Of a DNA stretch of 64,000 bases, positions 44,501 through 55,500 are shown in pieces. A model generated the notes under the pieces. The model was not told the origin of the DNA and did not search any database. It saw only the letters and a program-made list of their open reading frames with translations. This DNA is from Microglena sp. YARC (Eukaryota > Chlorophyta > Chlorophyceae > Chlamydomonadales > Chlamydomonadaceae), in contig CM039466.1 in assembly GCA_022414725.1 (NCBI GenBank), forward strand, positions 10,384,527-10,448,526. The letters run 5' to 3'. A program made the translations under genes and the position numbers. Positions within the stretch are counted from its first letter, which is position 1. Each line of letters opens with the position of its first letter.

Positions 44501-46530
44501 TGTAGAAGGAAGCCTGGTTCTAATCCATATCTCGGGCATCTGCGATTCAGTGTCCTATCGCTTATTGCTCGGATGTCCTGCTGCAATCATCTCATACGTC
44601 GGTAAGATTGCCGAAGCTTCTATCTTGTGAGAGCGATAGCTGTGGCCAGCAGGTAGTGGCACTCGAACAGGCAAGAAATTCCCAGCCAACTTCGCGCATT
44701 CTGAGGATGCAGACTGTGTACGCCAGAGGCTGGAAAATAGCGCGACGTTTGAGCCTCAGGGACCCCTCCTCGGTATTTGGTATCGTATCAGCCGAGCAAG
44801 ATAAAGCAGGATGGTTGGAGTTGGCTCTTGCGAGCAGGACTGCACGCACTTTTTCGACGTAAACCGTTTGACAAAGGCACTTGACCCACCCAGATTGAAG
44901 CGCTTAATCGATGTGTACGTATCAGTGGAGTGGGATGCTGATATTTATGGCAGGCTTTCGCATTCTGGCACGCACTTTCTGTGAGTAAACCGTTCGACAA
45001 AGACACTCCGCCTGCCTCGCTTGAAGCGCTTCATCGATGGGAGCAATTGATGGTACTAGCCCTCGTATCATTTGATTGGGCTGATGAGGCCTTAAGTTGG
45101 CTTTTGCGTGCAGGACTGCACATTCTGTGAGCCATCAGTTAATTCCAGACACTCAACCCAACCTACCTCGCTTGAAGCGTTTAATCGATGAAAGAATAGC
45201 AAGTTTTTATGCCGTGAAAGCTATCGCATCACGGTCCGCAGCAGTCCAGTGGTGGTGGTGGAGATCGTCGAAGGCCTCAATAACGTTCTGGTCTAGGCTA
45301 GTTCCTATAAAGCGATAAGTGTGAGTGGAACCCTGAACCTGTTAGACCCTGCGCCGCGGGCCGAGGGCCGCGGGCAGGCGAAGAATTGAGAGAGAGATTT
45401 GGTGAGAGGAGGAGGTATTTTAATTGTTGGAGTGTGAAACAGGTTCAGGAGCTGACGCTGGCAACGAAGAGGTGACGCTGGCAACAATGAGGTGCAAAGT
45501 GGCCCGCGCTTGCACGCGTGACACGAGATTCTTGTGCATATGTGGTTGTAAATATGTAGTACATGCGAGTATGTACCACCACTACCACTACTACGCAGAG
45601 TGTACAATCCGAAGCCTAGCGGTAGGCGCATTTGCTCCTGCCTTGTATTGTGTTTCTCTCCCTACGAATACTACCATCAGCAGCTTCTGTCAGCATGAAT
45701 TGCGGTGCTCTCACGCGTTTTATGACTTGGTGACTACTCTTGTACTTCCTTAGAACTATCGACTCTCTCAGTCCTGTGCCAGCTTCCCGTAGTGACAGTT
45801 TCCCTTAGACTGAGTCATTGTGTGACTCAGTGACAGGTTCCTGTCAGCTACTTCACCGGTCTTGCCTTTACTCTGATAGTTTCCCGGCTGCCCGGTTTCC
45901 TCTGACATTGACTGTATATTGTCTAAACCCTCATCAGGGTGTAGCCTACCTTTCTTTCTTTCTCTGGTGCCCCTTGATGGGTCTCCAGTGCTTGTAACGT
46001 TACTCTCGTCTCTGCATATATAGATTGGCGTGCTGCACACACAAAGTCCACTCATCCGGAGTGTTATTAAAGCTGATAGCTTCTATACAGCCCCCTTGCC
46101 TGACTGTTCAGCCAACCCTGACGCAACCTAGCGCAACTCGAAGCTGACACTGCCAGCTGTCCATTACTGCTGAAATTTCGGGTGTGGCACAGTCGCTGGC
46201 TCAGGGAGCTGCCTAGAAGCTAATAACAGGCCGAAAAGAAAAGACCAGGACAGATTGTGTAGCTGTGGTATGGGAGTGGGACAGATTGAGACACACACAC
46301 GCTCGCACACACTCACAAACGCACGCTCACACAGTCAGGTTGTTACAGGGACAATCACACATGGAGGCACACTTGTCCCACGAAAACTTAGTATCCGCTT
46401 CTGGAAGAAGGAGCTACGGCATGAGATGAGTACACAGTCCATCTGGTTCCTCGGCAGTCTAGGTACAGCTGGAGTGAACAGCTTGACTTGAGCCAACCAG
46501 GACTAATGGGGCTTGTGGACCCCCCCCCCC

Positions 46531-46563
<33 letters not shown>

Positions 46564-49500
46564 CACACACACACGCCCACGCCCACCCCCACTACTGCTA
46601 GGCTTGTTGCAGCAGTCAAGAAGACTGGGGATAAGGAGAGGCTACTTCATTGGTAACGTTGACATTTCATTTGAGTTCGTGCTCCAATAGGGCCGAAGCA
46701 GGAGCACGCTTCATTGCTTCTGCTATGGGACTTCTGAGCGATAAATTAGGGCCAGATAAATTAGGGTAAAGATGGGTAAGCTGATGCATGCGAACGGGAG
46801 GGTTCCTTCAACCTCACGCCTCCGTGGCAGGGGGTATGAATTTTCAATTTTCAATTTGTGTAAGCTGATTCAAGCCAGCTGACCGAAAAGGAACAGCTGG
46901 ATGATGGCTTGTGAATCGCAAGTTTGGATCGCCTGCCATTTATCAGCAAACTTGGAATAATGATTTCTTGCTGCCAGGTTTTGTAGCACGGTTGAGAATG
47001 TCCGAATCAGCTGTGCTAGTGGTTGAGATAGTGGAGCTCGTAAAAAGATTGTTTGGGGTTCAGTTCATCAAGGCCTTTTCTATTTAAAGCCCTTCCTATC
47101 ACGGTTGGGTAAGTCCCTTTACCCTACCCCTGGACTGCAACATAAATACTGTGGAGTTAGAAGCAAAATTGGAGACAAGGTTTATTTGATCAACTTGCAT
47201 CAACTAAACGACTGGTCGAGAGTTTTTACGTCCTAAAGTTGATATTAACGCATGCAGCTGCAAGCTGTGGATAGAGGTTACAGGTTAGAGGCAGGGTAAT
47301 TCAAAGCGCGCGCTATTGCGCTTTTGAGCGCTGACTTTTTGACCCCTCTGCGCTTTAAGCGCATTTTTTTCAACCCCCCCGTGGGCGCAGCAAGCAATTT
47401 TTGCGCTTTTTGCACTACAAAGCGCAGTTGTTCTGTTTCCAAGTGCGCTAAAGCGCTGGCCAATTTGGCCATTTGGGATTGAAGTACCCTGCTGTGGATA
47501 CAGGTTACAGGTTAGAGGTGATGACTAGGAGATTTTAACTTCAATCGAGGAAATGAGGGATGGACCATCCTACGAATATATAACCGTTGGTCCCTTTTCC
47601 ACATTCCTTGCTTTAGCCTCAACCGTTTCTCCTGATTCTGAGCATGAATGTAGCAGACAACCCCCTCCCCTCCACCCCACCCCGGGCGCGTCTCCAGGCG
47701 TCTACAGGGCGTATCTAGTCTTTGGCAACCCTGTAATGAAGGGCGCCTGGAGGCGCGTCCCGAATGAAAGAAATTAATTATGAATCCAATGGATTGTAAT
47801 TGATATTAATTTCATTTTATTCATTTAATGTTGTGTTATTTAATTCGATTTTATCCCATTCAATTTATCTAGTCTTTGGCAACCCTGTAAGCGTTGGTCC
47901 CTTTCCAACATTCCTGTCTTTAGCCTCACCCTGTTCCCCTGATTTAAAGCACGAATGTGGCAGACAACTCTTCCTAAGTAGAATGGCAAGATTCGCATTT
48001 TAACATTCATATGTCCAGAACTCCAGATATCTATCTCAGCCAGCACCCCTGACGTCACACACCAGGGCCGACCATAAGGAGGCCCCGGACACCCTGCTAT
48101 TTCACGCCTCCAATGCAGATTTTGAAGGGTCTGCTACGTTTCAAACGTAGGCGCTGGCTCATGAGACATAGATTTTGGCTCATGCAACGAAGATTGTGAT
48201 GACAATTTAAGTGACAATTACATATTAAAACATGGCTTTCGAAGTACCGTCGAACAACCCTGGCTCTATCCCCGGGGTGAAAACTGGATCAGAATGGATT
48301 CTCCCTGGATCCACCCATACCCCAATATCCCTACCCATTGGGAGACCACTAGGGCACCAGGATAATGTAACCGACACCACCTTCATCATCATCATACTTT
48401 ACGGACCCTCATCCTCATATGGTATTCCATGTACGGCACGGTGACTATAGCTAGCTCCGGCTTACGCTATGGTGTCCTTAACTTCTCGCCTTGTGAGTAA
48501 CGGTATTACACGGATGTAACAACTTCAATTTCAATTTCAATTCCATGTACGGCAATCAAAACAAACAACCAATCTATGCCAAGCTCGCTTCTGTGAGTTC
48601 TTAATGGAGACCGAAAAAGAACTCTAGGGTATGCGCCGAAGTAATGATAACTCCTTGTGGGGCGTGGTGTGTGCGAGCAGTGAACCAGTTTGGTTCAAGC
48701 AGGTCAGCACCAGGGTTTTTCTTTTCGGCTTTTCTTAGCAGCTTCTAGGCAGCTCCCTGAGTCAGGCGCTGGGCTCCGCCGCACTTTCTCAGCAGTTTAG
48801 GACAGCTGAGTGTGTCAGCTTGAAGGTGCTGTAGCTTGCGTCAGGTTAGGCTGAAGAGCCAGTGAGGGAACTGAGGGGAGCTGCATAGAAGCTGCTGCTT
48901 GTAGCTGAAAAGCCAGTCAGGGGACTGAGGGGAGCTGCATAGAAGCTGCCGCTTGTAGCTGAAAAGAAAAACACTGGTCAGCACCTACTTCACAATTCCT
49001 ACTTGATAGCATTCTGTACACAGGAGTATGATATAATAGTTTTTATAATCCCAATGGCTACTGGTTTACAAAAAGAGACGAGAAACCTGCATGCTTCATA
49101 TTTGAAAGAGTCGGTAGACAGATGGTTGAAAGAGTCGGTAGACAGATGGATTCAAATAAACGGGCCTGCCTGCAGACGGTGACTAGCCTAAAGGCTGGTA
49201 TACCATGTAATAAATACACCACTCCCGGTATATGAAATGACCACCAATAATCAATTGAGGTACATTTGTACATCACTACGGTACCAGTATATGGAATGGC
49301 CAACAAGAAATGAAATTGATGTACATTTGCGGAAGGTAAATTTGCACACCACTACCGGTACATGAAATGACCACCAATAATGAAATTGAGGTACATTTGT
49401 ACACCACCGCCGGTATATGAAATGACCACCAATAATGAAATTGAGGTGCATATGCACACCACCACCGGTATATGAAATGACCGCCAATAATGAAATTGAA

Positions 49501-52500
49501 GTACATTTGCACACCACTACCGGTATATGAAATGACCACCAATAATGGAATTGAGGTATATTTGTACACCACTACCGGTATATGAAATGACCACCAATAA
49601 TGAAATTGAAGTACATTTGCACACCACTACCGGTATATGAAATGACCACCAGTAATGAAATTGAGGTACATATGTGGAAGCCTGCAGCATGCTTATTTTA
49701 TTATTTGCTTATTTTATTCGTTGAGTCCTGCAGCATGCTTTGCAGTAAAAGTTGATATATTGAGCTTGGAGATCAGCAGGTGTAAGGCACTGTTTCCTTT
49801 TGGGGCTACTTGTGGCAGCTTCCCGCCAGCTCCAATAGCCAGCCACTGGGTCAAACCCAAATATTGCAGCTGCATCGAAATGCCTGTCGTGCCAGCTTTC
49901 AAACTTGCTACCTAGCTCACATGAAATAGAAGACCCGACTTGGATCATTGTGTGACAATGCCTATTGCCACGTCCTAGGTTTAGAAACAAAGCTTCGGCA
50001 GGACAGGATAGTTTCTGGGATACTGAGTGTGACACATGAAATGGACGGCCCGATATGGATCATTTCCGGGCCATCGTTTTTGCCCAGGCCTAGGTCTTAG
50101 AAACAAGCTTCAGCAGGACAGGTTTATGTGAGCGAGTCAGTCACATGAAACAGATAAACATGAAACAGATGAACATGAAGTACGGCAGCTTCCCGCCAGC
50201 TCCAATAGCCAGCCACTGGGTCAAACCGGCAGTCAGTCACATGAAACAGATAAACATGAAACAGATAAACCGACATGGACCATCTTGGGACAAATGCTTT
50301 TGCCCTGTATTAGATACAAGCTTTGGCAGGAAAGGTTTCTGTGATGCTGAGTCGGACACATGAAATATACAAACCGATATGAATCATTGTGGGACAATTC
50401 CTATTGCCCAGTCCTAGGTCTTCGAAATAAAGCTTCGGCAGGGCAGGACAGTTTCTGGGATACCGAGTCTGACACATCAAATAGACGACCCGGCATGGAT
50501 CATCTTGGGGCAAATGCTTTTGCCCTGTATTAGAAACAAGCTTCGGCAGGATAGGTTTCTGTGATACTGAGTCAGACACATGAAATAGACGACCCGATAT
50601 GGATCATTTTGGGGGAAATGCTTTTGCCCCCGTCCTAGGTCTTAGAAACAATCTTAGGTAAGACAGGACAGTTTCTGAGATATTGAGCCAGTCAAATGAA
50701 ATAGACGACCCGACATGGATCATCTTGGGACAACTACTTTTGCCCTGTCCTAGGTCTTAGAAATAAGGCTTCGGCAGGACAGTTTCTGGGAGACTGAGTA
50801 TGACACATGAAATAGACGACCGGCATGGATCATTATGGGACAACTGCTTTCGCCCCGTCCTAGGCCTTAGAAATAAAGCTTAGGCTGGACAGGATAGTTT
50901 CTGGGATAAAGAGTCAGACACATGAAATAGACGACCTGATAAGGATCATTATGGGACAATTCCTATTGCCCTGCCCTAGGTCTTAGAAATAAAGCTTCGG
51001 CTGGACAGGACAGGTTTCAGTGACAAATAGTCAGACACATGAAATAGACGACCTGATAAGGATCATTTTGGGACAATTCCTATTGCCCTGCCCTAGGTCC
51101 TAGAAATAAAGCTTCGGCAGGACAGGTTTCTGTGATACGGTGTCAGACACATGAAATAGACGACCCGATATGGATCATTTTGGGACAAATGCTTTTGCCC
51201 TGTATTAGAAACAAGCCTAGGCAGGACAGGACAGTTTCTGGGATAAAGAGTCAGGCACATGAAATAGACGACCCGATAAGGACAATTTAGGGCAACTGAT
51301 TTTACCCTGTCCTGGGTCTCAGAAACAAGCTTTGGCACTTGAGAAGGACAGGTCACTAAGTTAAGGAGTCAGTCACATAAAATAGACAATCCAATATGGA
51401 TGATTTCCGGGCAATGGTTTTTGCCCTACCCTAAGTCTTAGAAATAAGCTTAGGCAGGACAGGATAGTTTCTGGGATAGCCAGTCAGACTCATGAATTAG
51501 AAGATCCTGCATGGATCATATGGGGACAGCTGCTTTTGCCCTGTCCTAGGTCTTATAAATAAAGCTTCGGCAGGACAGGAAAGTTTCTGTGATACCGAGT
51601 CTGACACATGAAATAGATGACCCGATATGGATCATTTTGGGGCAAATGCTTTTGCCCTGTATTAGAAACAAGCCTAGGCAGGACTGGACAGTTTCTGGGA
51701 TACTGAGTCAGACACATGAAATAGACGACCCGATAAGGATCATTTTGGGACAGCTGCTTTTGCCCTGTCCTGGGTCTTAGAAACAAGCTTCAGCACTTCG
51801 GAAGGACAGGTCCCTGAGTAGAGGAGTCAGTCACATGAAATAGACAATCCTATATGGATAATTTCCGGGCCATGCTTTTTGCCCTGCCCGAAGTCTTAGA
51901 AACAAGCTTAGGCAGGACAGGTTTCTGTTTTTCGGAGTCAGTAAAATGAAATAGACAACGCGATATGGATCATTTTGGCACAGCTGCAAAGGTTTCACCA
52001 CCAGTCCCCCCCCCCCCCCCCCCCCCCCCATATCCGTCTCGGTCGCACGAAAGTCGCACAAACAAACTGACACTGGGTGACCAGGGTGACACGGGGTGAC
52101 CAGGGTGACACTGGGTGACCAGACGGGGTGACACTGGGTGACCAGGGTGACACGGGGTGACCAGACTGGGTGACACTGGGTGACCAGATTGGGGGGGTCT
52201 TCGTCCTAGAAATGAAGCTTTGGCAGGACAGATTTCTGCAATTTGGAGTCAGTAAAATGAAAAAGACAACCTGATATGGATCATTTTGGCACAGCTGTTT
52301 AGGTTTCACCACCAGTGTACACCCCCACCCCATATAACCTCGGCCTAGGCCTACAAATGAAGCTTCGGCAGAACAGCTTTCTGCGATACTGAGTCAACCA
52401 CACCAGATAAACGTCTCAGCGACGCTGCCAGGCCAGCAGACTGGGTGCCACCGCTAGCCGCAGCTGGCTGCCCGGCCTTGGGCTGGGGCGGTGAGGGGGG

Positions 52501-55500
52501 CTTCGGCAGGCCACTGTTGGCAAGCGCCGCAACAGCCACGTGGGGCCTCCCAGCCTCACTCGGCGGCTTCCCTGAGCTGGAGACCACATTCCTGACATAG
52601 CGAGGGCTGCTTCCCACGCGAGAGCCCCTCTCCCCATCGTACGAGGACCTGGCCAGCATGCTCCTCTGCCCTGATTGAGCTGGGGGGGGGGGGCAGGGGA
52701 TGGAGGGTGGGGGGGGGAGGGGATAAAGGGTGGGGGGCTGGGGGGCTGGGGATGGAGTGTAGGGGTGGGGGGTGGGGGCTGGGGGGTGGAGATGTAGGGT
52801 GGGAGGTGGGTATGGGACGTGGTGGGGGGGGTACCTGCAATGAAACCAATGCAGCGGCATGACTTCTTATAAGGGTTCAGGGTACATTACGCTTAACTCT
52901 ACCACAAATTGTTCATCACGATTTGCTTGTTCAGGTAATTTTAGAGTCAGCTGACAACTCATTCTTTGATGAGATAATTATCCAGCAACAAACTTAGAAA
53001 TTCAGCTGGACCTTTTTTATTCAGAGGATTCTCACCCGAAGAAGGTGGCAGAGTTCAGTGAATGCAATAAATGCATGCCGCCACCACCCCCACTACCCCC
53101 ACCTACCTCTTCCCCCCCACCACCATGCACGTCAGTTGTAAGTAGGGCAGGGCAGGGCAGGTTGGTACGAGGTAGACAATAGCATGCAATTATATGCCAG
53201 CATGAGGTTCTCTTCGAGGAGGGTGGCAGAGTTCAGTGGATGCAATGCATGCCGGATGCAGTTTTTTTTTTAAGCTGAAAGTGGTTTTTATCTAGCTTTA
53301 TGGTTACAGGCCTCCTCCAGGGGCAGCGTTTTAGTGCTTTTTACAGCAATTTACAGCTTTTGAAGCCTATTATAGCTTTTCAAGGCCATTTAGGGGGGAG
53401 GGGGTAATTTTTGTTCTGTACATTTGTACAGAGATAATTTTGCCATAACGGGGTCAAAACTAGCGAGCGCTACATACGGTACAGCGGAAATAAAAAGGCC
53501 TGGCCGCTTGCACATCAGTGCTAAGTAGGGCGGGGCAGGTTGCTATGAGGTAAACAATAGCATACAATGCGTATGGCGCACCGTGGACTAAACCAGCAGG
53601 CTCTTCTGCCCTGGGGGGGCAGGGGCTCCGTGGGTAGTGGAGAAGTTAGCCCCCACTTACGTTAGCCCCCACATGCGTTACACCTAGACCCTGAACCCTG
53701 AACCCTAAACCTTCAACTCAAAATCTTAACCACTCAACCCTAACCCCCCTAAACTTAACAGGGGGCTACCTTAAGTGTGGACCAACCACCACCATTAACT
53801 GGGGGTTACATTAACTGGGTACCTGCCACCACCACCACCACCACCATTAACTGGGGGCACTTTAAGTGGGGGCTTACTTCCCCAGGACTCACCGTGGACT
53901 GAAGTACCTGAGTCTGAGGGCCGCTTCTCTGTCCTTTCTTCCAAGCTCGAGCGCTGGGAGGCAGACGTCCGGACTCTGTCCCTGTCTCGCCCCACAGCTG
54001 CAGAAGCGCTCGTCTGCAGGCTACGGGAGGGGGGCCTGGGGACCGAGGGACACGGGGAGGGCTTGGGCGCAGGCATCTCCGAGGGGTGGGAGGGGGGCCT
54101 GGAGACCGAGGGGCACGCGGAGAGCTTAGGCACAGGCATCTCCGAGGGGTGGGAGGGGGGCCTGGAGACCGAGGGACACGAGGGGGGCTTGCTCACCGGC
54201 ATCTCCGTGGGGTTGGAGGAGCTGCGGGGCATAGAGCACTTGCCCCTGGACAAGGGAGGGGGCTGCGGATGCAGCGCAAACTTGCCGTTTGCTCTGGGCA
54301 CACCACCCACTGTAGTGTCCAGGTCCAGAGAGCTCCTGGAATCCTCTGACCGGGTATACGATAGCCGACGGCCCCTCGAGCCTGACACGGGGATGTTAGA
54401 GTCTGACCTGAAAAGAACAGAAAAGAAAAGCAGTAAGTCGGTGTGAATTAAGGAAGCTGTCCAAAAGGGGTCCTCGGACAACACTAGGGGGGGTGCATCA
54501 CAGGTCGTGTGTTGTGCATTGGAGTGGGTCTCAGCTGCACTATACTTATATGCATCTTATTGATCCCCGTTCAACGAATGGCTCAGTGGCAGAGCTCCTA
54601 GAACGTCGAAGGTGCCGGGTTCGAATCCCTACAGGTGCAACTTTAGTGTTTGTGGTCGCTGTCAACAACCATGGTAGCTTTGTCCAGGTAAAGTATCAGC
54701 CCGTTCCCTCCCTTCGTATGACGGGGCTCCTTTAATACCACTCCCCACCAGGCGTTATCATTCCTTTTTTGTATGCATGTTATATGCATGTTATATGCAT
54801 GTTATATGCATGTTATATACCAGACATAAAACATACAGAAATACAAACCTCCGCATCTTCACCTTGGTGGCTATCAGCCGACTGGCCGCACTAGGTGGGG
54901 AACCTGAGCACGAAGCTCGTACTTTGACACTGCCAGCTGAGGAGCGTGTTGGCGGCCGCTGGCTTGGCTTGCTGCTGCCTGACCAGCCACTGGCTTGGGC
55001 CTCAGAAGAGGATGCTTGTGACAGCCCCCGCCTAGCCAGCAAGGGCTCCCCCACTAGCTTTGCCTTGGCCCTGGCCACAGCTGCGGCCTCTTCCTTCTCC
55101 TTCTCCCGCTCTAGCTTCAGCTTCATGTGTTTGGCCGAGTACTTGGCTCGCAGCTCTTTTCGTTTCTCAACATCGTCCTTTCGCCGCTTCTCTTCGTCAC
55201 TGTATGCAAAGCGTTGGCACAAGGAAGGCTGGTGTCAGTGTGGGGACAAGGATTTGGGCAAAGTACACACCCACAAGGAAGGCTGGTGTCAGTATGCTGA
55301 CAAGGATTGGGGCGATGTACACACCCACAAGGAAGGCTGGTGTCAGTATGCTGACAAGGATTTGGGCGATGTACACATCCACAATGAAGGCTGGTGTCAG
55401 TATGCTGACAAGGATTTGGGCGATGTACACACCCACAAGGAAGGCTGGTGTCAGTATGCTGACAAGGATTTGGGTAAAGTACACACTCACACAAGGAAGG

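Noticed and set aside
44592..45753. Several 60-110 codon ORFs on both strands
   Set aside because: No domain, no splice pattern, overlapping on opposite strands, and no conservation evidence. Left as unassigned intron.
45330..46185. Solo LTR
   Set aside because: It starts with TGTTAG and has TATA-like and polyadenylation-like strings, but no matching CA end with target duplication and no retroelement proteins nearby. Kept only as a low-confidence unassigned block.
47278..47472. 64-codon minus-strand ORF rich in K/R/L
   Set aside because: It lies entirely within the CAGGGTA inverted-repeat element, whose relative at 57800-57989 has no matching ORF.
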